Assembly (NCBI GenBank): GCA_009692505.1
Contig: SHZC01000014.1
Location: forward strand, 1 to 42,860
DNA from: Myxococcales bacterium
GTDB lineage: Bacteria > Myxococcota_A > Bradymonadia > UBA7976 > UBA1532
Direction of reading: 5' to 3'
Length of the DNA: 42,860 nt
Shown: positions 18,118 to 26,711 of the stretch, one piece after another
How the letters are laid out: each line of letters begins with the position of its first letter
Numbering within the stretch: the stretch's first letter is position 1
The notes under the pieces: generated by a model
Database searches by the model: none
What the model saw: only the letters and a program-made list of their open reading frames with translations
Told to the model about the DNA's origin: nothing
Position numbers and translations under genes: made by a program

Positions 18118-18174
18118 TTGTCGGCGGTGTGGCCGTTGCGTCACCGAGCGGTCACGCCTATCAATATTGGCCGC

Positions 18175-20595
18175 ATGAAAGCCGCGTTTTTCCTGACTGC
18201 CCTCATCTTCTGGGCGCCCGAAGCCCACGCCGGTGATCCTCCGCCGCCCGATCCCCTCGATGGCCGCCTCGATGACCGCCTGCCCACGGCCCTGACCCGC
18301 CTGACGACGAGCAATGGGCACGGCGCCGCTGTCTACGACCTGACGACGCGCCGCCTCACGGACTTCTGGCCGGCGATCTACCGCACCGAGTCCGCGGGTC
18401 GCGACGTGCCTGAGCTTCTCTACGACGCTTATCTTGGCGTGCGTCTCGGGGGCGTGATCACTTGGCTGACGGACGTGCCGATCCTGACGGCCGGCTATGA
18501 GGCCGGGACCAACATCATTCATGTGCGGCAGAGCGTGGAAGGTCGCACGGTCGATGCTTGGTATTACAGCCCCTGGGCCGCAGGAGGGCCGGCGTTCGCG
18601 TATGCCGTCCAGATTGACGGCGGACCCGGCGCGACCATCGTCAGCTTGCACAACCTGCAAATTGGCCGACCGACCGTCGATGGCGACGTAGGGGCCGAGG
18701 AGGTTCGTCCCTTAGGCAACGGTGCCGTTCGCGAGGCGGGGGATCGGTTCACCGTCGTGCATCGGCCGCTCGTCGCGCCCATCGGTTTGGCGGTGCCGCC
18801 GAACAACCCCTTTCGTCTGGGTCCGGGCTCAAACTTTCCTCCCCCTGGGGACGTCGAGCTCACGGTCTCCGACGACGCGGTCATTGGCTTCGAGTTCGCC
18901 GAACGGTCAGGTGACTTGACCATCGGTGCCGCGGTCATCGGCGTCGGTGTCGAAGGCGATTCGCTCACGCTCGACGACGAGCGGCGGCAGTGGTCGGTCT
19001 GGCAAGCCTCCCTTCGGGGTGTTCGCCCCCCGGCCGACGGCTTCGAGCGGCAGCAGGCGGCGTTCATACGCATGGCCCAGGTCCGGACGGCGGGGGGTGG
19101 CCAAGGCCAGATCCTCGCCAGCCTGCCGCCCGGGATCTGGAACATCGCCTGGGTGCGGGACATGGCGTACGCGACCGCCGCGCTCGCCCGAATCGGCGCG
19201 CTCGAGGAGGCCTGGGCGGCCCTGAGGTTTCAGCTCGAGGCCAACGCCGGCCAATACGTGGACTATGTGGGCCGCCCGTACCTGATCAGCGTGACGCGAT
19301 ATTTCGGCGACGGGACCGAGGAGACGGACTTCAACGCGAACGGGCCCAACATCGAGTGGGATGACTTCGGCCTCTTCCTCTGGTCGATGGGCCACTACCT
19401 GGACGCCGGCGGCGACATCAACCGGCTCGCCCCCTACTGGCCCCGGATCGAGGCCCTCGTCCTGGAGGTCATCGAGTCGCTCGTAGACGAGCTGGACCTC
19501 CTCGTGGCGGACAGCAGCATCTGGGAGCGGCACTGGATGGGCGGAGACTTGGACGATGGCCAGCGGCAGCGGTTCGCCTACTCGAACATCGTCAACGCCG
19601 CGGGGCTCTGTCACGCCGCAGCAGCCTCCGAGCGGCTCGGCGTCGACGGTGAGCGATGGCGGAACCTCGCGCGCCGACTTCGGCGGGGCCTCCTGACGCA
19701 GATGGTCACCGACGACGGCGTGCTCGGCTCGAGTCTCGAGCAGGTCGAGCGCGGGTCCGGCTTCCACGATCTCGCGGTCGTCGAGGCCTTCACGCTTGGG
19801 CTCATCGCGCCGGACGACGCCGTGTCTGCTTCAACTTGGGACGCCCTGACTCGCGCGCTTCGGGTCGGGCCGGGTCGAGGCTTCAAGCGCAACGACGACG
19901 GCGAGTTCCGGGGCGGCGGTCCTGGTCAGGCGGGCTTTTACGATGAGCAGGAGTGGGTCTTTCTGGATCTTCGGACGGAGGTCTGGCGACGCGCCGCGGG
20001 TCTTGTTGGGCCCGACCTCTTCGCGGGGCTCCGGGCCTTCGCTGCGGACGCGGCCGGCGTCTTGCCGGAGCTCCTCACCCCGGAGGGCGCGCGGTACGAA
20101 GGGGCGATGCCGATGGTCGGCTTCGGGGCAGGCGCATATCTGCTCTCACGCGACGCGGTCCCGGAGCGATTCTGCCTTGGGGGCGAGGCGAGCCCTGACG
20201 CCGGGTTGCCCGCTACGGACGCCGCGGTCGGTTTGGACGCTGCGGTCCCTCTCGACGCTTCGGGCCGGTCCGACGCCTCGGGGCAGTCCGACGCCTCGGG
20301 CCGGTCCGACGCCTCGGGCGGAGCCTTCGACGCGGGTCTCGACGGGTCAACACCGGGTGACGCCCACACAAGCTCCGACGCCTTGGGCCCACCTCAAGAT
20401 GCCCTGCGCTCGCCCACGGAGGTCGGGCCGGGGGGGCCGATGTTGGAGTCGGGAGACAGAAGCGGTGGCTCCGGGGACGGCGCGAGCTCGGTTCACTGCG
20501 GCTGTTCGAGCGGAGGCTCCGGTCCTCTTTCGATTTCGATCTTGCTCCTGCTGCTCGGGCTCAGGCCTTCGCTCTCGCGACGCCAGAGATCCTGA
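18175..20595 (+). CDS. Secreted, surface-anchored GH15-like glycosidase
   Basis: The ATG at 18175 gives 806 residues with a clean signal peptide (MKAAFFLTALIFWAPEAHAG). An N-terminal beta domain (about 25-310) is followed by an (alpha/alpha)6-type catalytic region (about 320-690). Its segments WNIAWVRDMAYATAALARIG, EWDDFGLFLWSMGHYLD and SSIWERHW resemble glucoamylase/trehalase family GH15. The tail (from about 690) is a low-complexity DASG repeat linker, then a CGCSSGG motif, a hydrophobic helix and Arg residues, like a MYXO-CTERM sorting signal. The enzyme is thus probably exported and held at the outer surface. It starts an operon with a maltose-type importer two bases downstream, so it likely releases glucose, maltose or trehalose for uptake. 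The substrate is inferred only. Confidence 0.85.
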   Translation: MKAAFFLTALIFWAPEAHAGDPPPPDPLDGRLDDRLPTALTRLTTSNGHGAAVYDLTTRRLTDFWPAIYRTESAGRDVPELLYDAYLGVRLGGVITWLTDVPILTAGYEAGTNIIHVRQSVEGRTVDAWYYSPWAAGGPAFAYAVQIDGGPGATIVSLHNLQIGRPTVDGDVGAEEVRPLGNGAVREAGDRFTVVHRPLVAPIGLAVPPNNPFRLGPGSNFPPPGDVELTVSDDAVIGFEFAERSGDLTIGAAVIGVGVEGDSLTLDDERRQWSVWQASLRGVRPPADGFERQQAAFIRMAQVRTAGGGQGQILASLPPGIWNIAWVRDMAYATAALARIGALEEAWAALRFQLEANAGQYVDYVGRPYLISVTRYFGDGTEETDFNANGPNIEWDDFGLFLWSMGHYLDAGGDINRLAPYWPRIEALVLEVIESLVDELDLLVADSSIWERHWMGGDLDDGQRQRFAYSNIVNAAGLCHAAAASERLGVDGERWRNLARRLRRGLLTQMVTDDGVLGSSLEQVERGSGFHDLAVVEAFTLGLIAPDDAVSASTWDALTRALRVGPGRGFKRNDDGEFRGGGPGQAGFYDEQEWVFLDLRTEVWRRAAGLVGPDLFAGLRAFAADAAGVLPELLTPEGARYEGAMPMVGFGAGAYLLSRDAVPERFCLGGEASPDAGLPATDAAVGLDAAVPLDASGRSDASGQSDASGRSDASGGAFDAGLDGSTPGDAHTSSDALGPPQDALRSPTEVGPGGPMLESGDRSGGSGDGASSVHCGCSSGGSGPLSISILLLLLGLRPSLSRRQRS
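20254..20322 (+). repeat. 18-bp tandem repeat encoding DASG linker
   Basis: Nearly four units of 18 bases (starts 20254, 20272, 20290, 20308; core GACGCCTCGGG) encode SDASGR/Q in the stalk before the sorting signal of the glycosidase. The in-frame period means copy changes only alter stalk length. Confidence 0.85.
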
Positions 20596-20597
20596 AG

Positions 20598-21677
20598 ATG
20601 CCTCAGCTCGAGCTCGATGCGGTCGGCAAGACCTATGATGACGGCTTCGTCGCGGTCTCGGACGTCTCGCTGGCGGTCGCCAAGGGCGAGTTCATCGTGC
20701 TCGTCGGCCCCTCGGGCTGTGGCAAGACGACGACCCTGCGGATGATCGCGGGCCTCGAAGACGTGACCAAAGGTCAGCTCCACATCGGCGGGCGCAAAGT
20801 CAACGACGTGCCCGCTCGGGACCGCGACGTCGCCATGGTCTTCCAGAGCTACGCGCTATATCCGCACATGACCGTGCGCGAGAACCTCTCCTTCGGCCTG
20901 ATGCTCCGGAAACTGCCGACCGCCGAGGTAGTCAAGCGAGTGGACGAAGTGGCCGCGACCCTCGAGCTGACGACCCTGCTCGATCGGAGGCCCAAGGCGC
21001 TGTCGGGTGGGCAACGGCAACGCGTGGCCATGGGCCGGGCCATCGTCAAGCGGGCGGGGCTGTTCCTCTTTGACGAGCCGCTCTCCAACCTCGACGCCAA
21101 GCTGCGCCACCAGATGCGCGTGGAGCTCGCGCGGCTCCATCGGACGCTCGGCGCGACCTCCGTCTATGTGACCCACGATCAGGTCGAGGCCATGACGCTC
21201 GCGGACCGCATGGTGCTCATGAACGCCGGTCGCGTGCAGCAGATGGGTGCCCCCTTGGACCTCTACGAGCGTCCCGCGAACCTCTTCGTTGCCACGTTCT
21301 TAGGCAGCCCTTCGATGAACCTCCTGCCGGCTGATAGAGACGGCGAGGACTTCGTTTTCGAGGGCTTGCGGTGGAGACTCCCCAGCCAGACCTCTGCGCC
21401 TCGGGAGGTCGTGCTGGGCGTTCGACCGGAGGCGCTGCGTGTGGTCGGAACCACCCCCTCGGGGCGTGAGGCCACGCTCCAGCTCCCGGCCCTCGTCGAG
21501 GTCGTCGAGCCCCTTGGCCATGAGACCTACGTTCACTGCCGCATCGGCGCCCGGCCGCTCGTCGCGCGCCTGACGGGCCCCGTCTCGGTGATGCCCGGGG
21601 AGAGCATCGTGCTCGGGGTCGAGGCGTCGGCGGTACACGTCTTCGATCGCCAGACGGAATCGCGCTGCTCGCCATGA
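20598..21677 (+). CDS. Sugar ABC transporter ATPase, MalK/UgpC/MsmX type
   Basis: This is the ATP-hydrolysing subunit of a carbohydrate importer. The 359 residues contain Walker A GPSGCGKTT (about 36-44), Q-loop FQSYALYPHM, signature LSGGQRQRVAMGRA, Walker B LFLFDEPLSNLD and switch His in VYVTHDQVEAMTLADR. A C-terminal TOBE-like regulatory domain (VVLGVRPEALRV) completes the typical MalK/UgpC length. It begins two bases after the glycosidase stop and overlaps the binding-protein gene by four bases, showing tight coupling. It works with the two permeases encoded at 22879-25316. Substrate specificity is presumed to follow the glycosidase (alpha-glucosides), an inference from context. Confidence 0.95.
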   Translation: MPQLELDAVGKTYDDGFVAVSDVSLAVAKGEFIVLVGPSGCGKTTTLRMIAGLEDVTKGQLHIGGRKVNDVPARDRDVAMVFQSYALYPHMTVRENLSFGLMLRKLPTAEVVKRVDEVAATLELTTLLDRRPKALSGGQRQRVAMGRAIVKRAGLFLFDEPLSNLDAKLRHQMRVELARLHRTLGATSVYVTHDQVEAMTLADRMVLMNAGRVQQMGAPLDLYERPANLFVATFLGSPSMNLLPADRDGEDFVFEGLRWRLPSQTSAPREVVLGVRPEALRVVGTTPSGREATLQLPALVEVVEPLGHETYVHCRIGARPLVARLTGPVSVMPGESIVLGVEASAVHVFDRQTESRCSP

Positions 21678-22882
21678 GAGGGCGCCGGATCGCTTGGGCC
21701 TTGGGTGTTTGCGCCTGCTCGGCTGCGACCCCGCCCGCCGTCCCGGACCCCCCCCGCACCGAGCTGACGGTCTGGCACAGCTACCGGGGTGACGAGCGAC
21801 TCGCGTTTTTGGCCACCGTCTCCGCCTACGACGCGACGCGCCCCGACCTCGACGTCGTCCTGGTCGCCGTACCCCACGACGCGCTGCCCGATAAGCTCGG
21901 CGTCGCCATCCCGCGCGGAAATGGACCGGATGTCTTCGTCTTCGCCCATGACCGCGTCGGCGACTGGGCCCAGAGGAGCTACCTCGAGCCGCTGGGGTTC
22001 TTGACCGACGCGGCTCTGGCCGAGAGGTTTTACGACGAGACGCTCTCGCCGCTCGTCTATCGCGGTGACCTCTACGGCCTCCCGCTCGCGTTCAAGTGCC
22101 TCGCTTTGTATTATGACCGGACGCTCGTCACGGAGCCCGCACGGACGACCGACGCGCTCATCGCCCAGACGACGGCCCTGCGCGCGCGAGATCCAGCGGT
22201 CTGGGGGCTCGGGTACGAGGTCGACAGCCTCTACTTCCACCAGCCCTTCCTCGATGGCTTCGGCGGGGCCCTCTACAGCGACGAGCGGGACACGCTCGCC
22301 TTCGACTCAAACGAGGCCGCCGCGAGCCTCGATTTTGTCCGGGGCCTGCTCGTCGACCACAAGGTCATCCCCAACGAGGCGACGAGCGCGCTCGTGAGCA
22401 GCCTCTTCCTCAAGCACTCGCTGGCCTACGTCGTCAGCGGCCCGTGGTTTCGCGCCGAGCTTGCGGGACACGAGGGCTGGGGGGTCGCGCCATTGCCGAT
22501 CGTTTCGGCGACCGGCCGGCCCTCACGCCCGTTTCTGGGGGTGGAGGGGCTCATGCTCAACCGCTACTCCAAACACAAGACGGCGGCCTTCGAGCTCATG
22601 ACCGCGTTGACCACCGACGACGCCGCCTTTGTGCGCTCGCAGACCGGCGGCCAGCTCGTCGCCAATCGTCAAGTGTATTTACGAAGTGAGGTCCGGGACG
22701 ATCCCTTCGCGCAGGTCTTTCGGGCGCAGCTCGGCCACTCGGTCGCGCTGAGCAATCGGCCTCATATGCGCCGGATGTGGACGCCCCTGAAGGACGCCCT
22801 CTCCCGCGCGATCGTTCATGGCGAGGACCCGGCGGCCGCTCTGCGTCTGGCCCGGACGCGCGTCGAAGAGGGCGCGCCGTGA
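21674..22882 (+). CDS. Extracellular sugar-binding protein (MalE-like)
   Basis: The 402 residues have an N-terminal export signal with a candidate lipid-anchored cysteine (GVCAC, Cys15), then a class-B solute-binding fold. Visible parts include TVWHSYRGDERLAFLATVSAY, FYDETLSPLVYRGDLYGLPLAFKCLALYYDRTLV, and GWGVAPLPIVSATGRPSRPFLGVEGLMLNRYSKH, all typical of family 1 sugar-binding proteins. It captures the substrate in the periplasm and docks on the permeases. The start overlaps the ATPase stop (ATGA) and the end overlaps the next start (GTGA), so the four transport genes are translationally coupled. Confidence 0.93.
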   Translation: MRGRRIAWALGVCACSAATPPAVPDPPRTELTVWHSYRGDERLAFLATVSAYDATRPDLDVVLVAVPHDALPDKLGVAIPRGNGPDVFVFAHDRVGDWAQRSYLEPLGFLTDAALAERFYDETLSPLVYRGDLYGLPLAFKCLALYYDRTLVTEPARTTDALIAQTTALRARDPAVWGLGYEVDSLYFHQPFLDGFGGALYSDERDTLAFDSNEAAASLDFVRGLLVDHKVIPNEATSALVSSLFLKHSLAYVVSGPWFRAELAGHEGWGVAPLPIVSATGRPSRPFLGVEGLMLNRYSKHKTAAFELMTALTTDDAAFVRSQTGGQLVANRQVYLRSEVRDDPFAQVFRAQLGHSVALSNRPHMRRMWTPLKDALSRAIVHGEDPAAALRLARTRVEEGAP

Positions 22883-24501
22883 AGAACGTCGCTGCGTTGG
22901 GGCCGTGCCTCGCGGTGATCTTCGCGACCGCGTTCGGTGCCATGGTCGTCGATCGTTACGCGAGCCACCGCGCGCTGGAGAACGGCCAGGCTTTCGCGCT
23001 GCACCTCGCCGCCTATCTCGCCCAGGAGGGCGACGTCGCAATCGCCCAGGAGGGCGACGTCGCAATCGCCCAGCTGCGCGCTCACCCCGCAGTCCAGAGC
23101 GCGGCCCTCGTGAAGGTCGTCGCCGCCGACGCCCGCTACCCCTTCCTGCGGCGGTTGGAGGTCGTCGCCCACACCGATCCCTCGCGAGTGGGGACCCGAC
23201 TGCTCGCGTCCTCGGAAGACGACAAGCGGGTCGCCGATCTCGTGCATATCGGTGGCGTGACGGCCCTGTCGGATCGTCGCTTTCAGGCGGGCGTCGGATC
23301 GGCCGTAGTCACCTCGATGCCGATCACCCGCGTAGGGCTCCCGGTCTTCGGCTTGGCCATCGGCGCCCTCGCAGCGCTCCTCTTCTGGCTCGACCTCGTA
23401 CGAAAACAACCGACGAGCCGGGTCCGTCCCCTCATCGGCGCGCTCCTCTGCGTCGGCACCCTCTTCACGCTGCTCGGCTGGCGGATCGTGGCGATCGACC
23501 GTCTCGAGGGCGCGGCCCGTTCGACCGCCGATCCCATCGCCGCCACCTTCCTCCTCGCCGTCGTCGTGCTCCTTCCGCTTGTGGGCACGGGCGTCTTGGG
23601 CTCGATGCGGGGCGTCGGGCCTTCACCTCATCGTCGGGCTTATGCCTATGTGGCGCCCGCGCTCGTCGGCCTCAGCCTGCTCGTGGTCCTGCCGTTCCTC
23701 TTCGGGGTGGCGCTCGCCTTTACGAGTGAGGTCGACGGGCAGACGACGTTCGTCGGGCTCGACCACTTCATCCATATTCTCTCGTCGACGGGCCGACGCC
23801 TGACGGAGCCCTTGTCCTTCTATTTCACGGCAGCGGTGACCATCGCCTGGACGGGCATCAACGTCGCGCTGCATTTGGCCATTGGGCTCGCCCTCGCGCT
23901 TGTACTCTCCGATCCGCTGCTTCGATTTCGGGGGCTCTATCGGGTCATCCTCATCGTGCCTTGGGCCGTCCCGAGCTACATCACGGCGCTCGTCTGGAAG
24001 GGGATGTTCAACCAGCAATATGGGCTGATCAATCACCTGCTCCTGAAATTCGGGCTCGAACCCGTCGCCTGGTTCTCCGGCTTCTTCACGGCGTTTGTAG
24101 CCAACGTGACGACCAATACGTGGCTGGGCTTTCCCTTCATGATGGTCACCGCCTTGGGTGCCCTGCAGAGCATCCCGAAGGACCTCTACGAGGCGGCGAG
24201 GATTGACGGCGCCTCGGCTTGGCAGCAGTTCCGCCATGTGACCCTGCCGCTCCTGCGACCCGCGCTGATCCCGGCGGTCCTGCTCGGCACGGTCTGGACG
24301 TTTAATATGTTCAACGTGATCTACCTCGTCAGCGGAGGCGCGCCGAACCACGCGACAGATATTCTCGTCACCGAGGCCTATCGCTGGGCCTTCGAGCAGG
24401 ACCGATATGGCTACGCCGCGGCGTATTCGGTGCTCATCTTCCTGCTCCTCCTCGTCTGGGGGCTCTTCGCGCAGCGCCTCACCCGGGCGGACGAGTCATG
24501 A
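22879..24501 (+). CDS. Sugar ABC transporter permease, MalF type with extra N-terminal domain
   Basis: A GTG start overlapping the previous stop gives 540 residues. The N-terminus has one membrane segment (about 5-25) and an extracytoplasmic domain of about 130 residues with a tandem AQEGDVAI duplication. Membrane helices follow at about 155-175 and 185-205 and further on, leading into the MalF-type permease core. The EAA loop EAARIDGASAWQQFRHVTLP contacts the ATPase. MalF of E. coli has a large periplasmic insertion, but this extra region lies at the N-terminus and resembles a sensor-like domain. The role of that domain is unknown. The core clearly pairs with the MalG-type permease downstream. 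Confidence 0.9.
   Translation: MKNVAALGPCLAVIFATAFGAMVVDRYASHRALENGQAFALHLAAYLAQEGDVAIAQEGDVAIAQLRAHPAVQSAALVKVVAADARYPFLRRLEVVAHTDPSRVGTRLLASSEDDKRVADLVHIGGVTALSDRRFQAGVGSAVVTSMPITRVGLPVFGLAIGALAALLFWLDLVRKQPTSRVRPLIGALLCVGTLFTLLGWRIVAIDRLEGAARSTADPIAATFLLAVVVLLPLVGTGVLGSMRGVGPSPHRRAYAYVAPALVGLSLLVVLPFLFGVALAFTSEVDGQTTFVGLDHFIHILSSTGRRLTEPLSFYFTAAVTIAWTGINVALHLAIGLALALVLSDPLLRFRGLYRVILIVPWAVPSYITALVWKGMFNQQYGLINHLLLKFGLEPVAWFSGFFTAFVANVTTNTWLGFPFMMVTALGALQSIPKDLYEAARIDGASAWQQFRHVTLPLLRPALIPAVLLGTVWTFNMFNVIYLVSGGAPNHATDILVTEAYRWAFEQDRYGYAAAYSVLIFLLLLVWGLFAQRLTRADES
23018..23073 (+). repeat. 24-bp exact tandem duplication in permease gene
   Basis: A perfect 24-base direct repeat (2.3 copies, core CAGGAGGGCGACGTCGCAAT) encodes AQEGDVAI twice in the extracytoplasmic domain of the MalF-type permease. 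Exact identity at synonymous positions indicates a recent duplication by slippage. Confidence 0.92.
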
Positions 24502-25316
24502 GGCTCCGAGACCTCGTTGTGCACGCCGGGCTGGTCGCCACGAGCCTCCTGACGCTGTTCCCCGCGCTTTGGGTCGTCTCGATGGCCTTTCGCCCAAGCC
24601 AGTCCTTCGACACCTCGCTGCTGCCTATCCCCGAGGTGATCTCGCTGGACAACTTTCGGGACCTCTTCTCGCGCCCGCACTTCTTCCGACAGCTCGGGAA
24701 CTCCTTGCTCGTCGCGGGCCTCACGACGGCCATCGGCGTGATGTTCTCGTGTACCGCGGCTTATGCCTTCAGCCGCTTTCGATTCCCCGGCCGACGCGCG
24801 GGGCTCCTGGCACTGCTCGTCACGCAGATGTTCCCCGGCACGCTCATGCTCATCCCGCTCTATGCCCTCATCGAGTCCCTGGGCCTGCTCAACCGCTCGG
24901 CCGGGCTCGTTCTCGTGTACTCGACGACCGCGATCCCGTTCTGCGTCTGGAACCTCAAGGGCTACTTCGACACCTTGCCGCGTGAGCTCGAGGAGAGCGC
25001 GATGATGGACGGCGCCGGGCCCTTCGTCGTCTTCTGGCGGATCGTCTTACCCCTGTCGCGACCGGCGATCGCGGTGACCGCGCTCTTCTCGTTTCTGACC
25101 GCGTGGAACGAGTTCATCCTCGCGGCGACGTTCCTCAGCGAGGAGCAGGCTTATACGCTGCCGGTCACCGTCCAGAGCTTCGTCGGGGCGTTCTCCACGG
25201 AGTGGGGGCACTTCGCCGCGGGGGCGCTCGTCGTCAGCCTGCCGGTCATGGCCGTATTCTTCGCGCTCCAGCGGCACCTCGTTGGCGGGCTCACGGCGGG
25301 AGGGGTCAAGGGATGA
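24498..25316 (+). CDS. Sugar ABC transporter permease, MalG type
   Basis: The 272-residue protein has about six membrane helices (first LVVHAGLVATSLLTLFPALW) and the MalG-type EAA loop (ELEESAMMDGAGPFVVFWRI, with LPLSRPAI). It forms the transmembrane channel together with the MalF-type protein. The ATG overlaps the previous stop (ATGA), and its own stop overlaps the start of the RNA methyltransferase gene (ATGA). The length and motifs are normal for the family. Confidence 0.94.
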   Translation: MRLRDLVVHAGLVATSLLTLFPALWVVSMAFRPSQSFDTSLLPIPEVISLDNFRDLFSRPHFFRQLGNSLLVAGLTTAIGVMFSCTAAYAFSRFRFPGRRAGLLALLVTQMFPGTLMLIPLYALIESLGLLNRSAGLVLVYSTTAIPFCVWNLKGYFDTLPRELEESAMMDGAGPFVVFWRIVLPLSRPAIAVTALFSFLTAWNEFILAATFLSEEQAYTLPVTVQSFVGAFSTEWGHFAAGALVVSLPVMAVFFALQRHLVGGLTAGGVKG

Positions 25317-26224
25317 CGCTGACCCACCTGAAACGCTATGCCCCGCTCGTCGATGATCTGCCGGCGTTCCTAGAGGCCGCTGCAACGCCCCTGCCTCGGG
25401 TCGTCTGGCTCAATCCCCTCCGCACAGACCTCGACGCGACGGCCGCTCGCCTCCGCGATCGCTGCCCCGAGCTCACGCCCATCCTCTGGCGTCCGCACAC
25501 CTATCGACTGCCGCCGACGTTCGCTCCGGGTCGCCTGCCGGAGTTCATCACGGGTGAGCTGCACGTCCAGGAGGAGGCGGCCTTGTGGCCCGCCGCGCTC
25601 ATCGAGGCGGTGCCGGGTCAACGCGTCCTCGATCTCTGTGCCGCGCCGGGCAACAAGACCGCGCAGCTCGCCATCGCCATGGAGGACCGGGGCATCATCG
25701 TCGCCAACGACCGTCAGGCCGGACGTCTGAGCGCGCTGCGGCGGCTCGTCGACCGGCTCGGCTTAACCTCGGTCGTCGTGACTTGCCAGGACGGCGTCTC
25801 TTTTCCGTTCGAAGCCCCGGGCTATGACGCCGTGCTCGTAGACGCGCCGTGCAGCGCCGAGGGCACGAGCCGCAAGCCGGGAGGTCGAGTAGAGGAGGTG
25901 AGCACGAGCTTCCGCACGTTTATCGCCGGGGTTCAGCTTGGGCTCCTGCGCCGCGCCCTGACGCTCGTTCGACCGGGCGGCCGCGTGGTGTATTCGACGT
26001 GCACCTACGCCCCGGAGGAGAACGAGGCGGTGGTCGCGGCGGTGCTGGGCGAAGGCGTAGAGCTCTTGCCGCTGATAGCCCCCCTCGGGCTGCGCGCGAG
26101 CCCCGGCGTGACGTCTTTTCAGGGCCGTCAATTCCCCGAGGCCGTCCGCCAGACCGCGCGCCTCTGGCCACACCACAACGACACCGGTGGGTTCTTCGTC
26201 GCAGCCATGCGTCGCCTGCCCTAG
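25313..26224 (+). CDS. RNA m5C methyltransferase, NOP2/Sun (RsmB/RsmF) family
   Basis: The 303-residue protein methylates cytosine-5 in RNA (probably 16S rRNA) using S-adenosylmethionine. Motif I VLDLCAAPGNKT (about 106-117), the PC-motif VDAPCSAEGT (about 178-187) and the TC-motif YSTCTYAPEENE (catalytic Cys) are intact. The C-terminal RNA-binding part of long RsmF proteins is absent; the next gene may supply it. The start overlaps the MalG stop by four bases, an unusual coupling of an rRNA enzyme to a sugar importer. The frame upstream to 25103 is a shadow of the permease gene. Confidence 0.93.
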   Translation: MTLTHLKRYAPLVDDLPAFLEAAATPLPRVVWLNPLRTDLDATAARLRDRCPELTPILWRPHTYRLPPTFAPGRLPEFITGELHVQEEAALWPAALIEAVPGQRVLDLCAAPGNKTAQLAIAMEDRGIIVANDRQAGRLSALRRLVDRLGLTSVVVTCQDGVSFPFEAPGYDAVLVDAPCSAEGTSRKPGGRVEEVSTSFRTFIAGVQLGLLRRALTLVRPGGRVVYSTCTYAPEENEAVVAAVLGEGVELLPLIAPLGLRASPGVTSFQGRQFPEAVRQTARLWPHHNDTGGFFVAAMRRLP

Positions 26225-26237
26225 CGCCCGGAGACCC

Positions 26238-26711
26238 ATGAGATCAACCGCGCACTTTGAGCGATGCCCTCCAGAGGCCGACGCCGCCGTGCGCGCTTTT
26301 TTGGAGGGCCGCTTCGGTCTGCCCGCGTCTGTGCTCGCCCACCACACCTTCTGGCATCGACCCGGCACGCCCACGCTCTGGCTCACCACCGCCGTTGCCA
26401 GCGTGCCGTGTGGCGTCCGAGTCGAGGCCATGGGGCTGCCGGTGCTCCGCGACCCGCTGCCTGGTGGCAAGCCAACCGGGGCCTTCCTGAGGCGGTTTGG
26501 CCACGGCTGCCGCCGGAATCTCTGTCTGTTATCCGAGGACGACGGCGACCGTCACCTGAGCGGCCAGCCCGTCGCGGCCCCCCCGATTGACGACGGGCGC
26601 GGCTGGTGCCTGGTCCGCACGCCCACGCGGATCCTCGGTCGTGGCTTCTACGACGACGGCCTCGTCCACAGCCAGATCAAGAAGGTGTTCTCGAGCGAGC
26701 TTACTTCTTGA
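26238..26711 (+). CDS. Small protein, possible PUA-like partner of the RNA methyltransferase
   Basis: The 157 residues begin with ATG after a GGAGA ribosome site, 13 bases behind the methyltransferase gene. The N-terminal part (VRAFLEGRFGLPASVLAHHTFW, then TLWLTTA) resembles the pre-PUA region that accompanies NOP2/Sun-type enzymes. The middle (LRDPLPGGKPTGAFLRRFG) is Gly/Arg-rich and the end (GWCLVRTPTRILGRGFYDDG) forms beta strands. I infer an RNA-binding module encoded separately from the catalytic domain, but the similarity is by eye only. Its last 11 bases overlap the convergent lipoprotein gene. Confidence 0.7.
   Translation: MRSTAHFERCPPEADAAVRAFLEGRFGLPASVLAHHTFWHRPGTPTLWLTTAVASVPCGVRVEAMGLPVLRDPLPGGKPTGAFLRRFGHGCRRNLCLLSEDDGDRHLSGQPVAAPPIDDGRGWCLVRTPTRILGRGFYDDGLVHSQIKKVFSSELTS

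Noticed and set aside
10782..18930. Two similar sites reading about CGGTCA-N9-GACCATCGGTG at 10783 and 18903
   Set aside because: Both lie inside coding sequence and encode LTIG, so the similarity can come from protein sequence and chance. TTGACC is not clearly enriched elsewhere.
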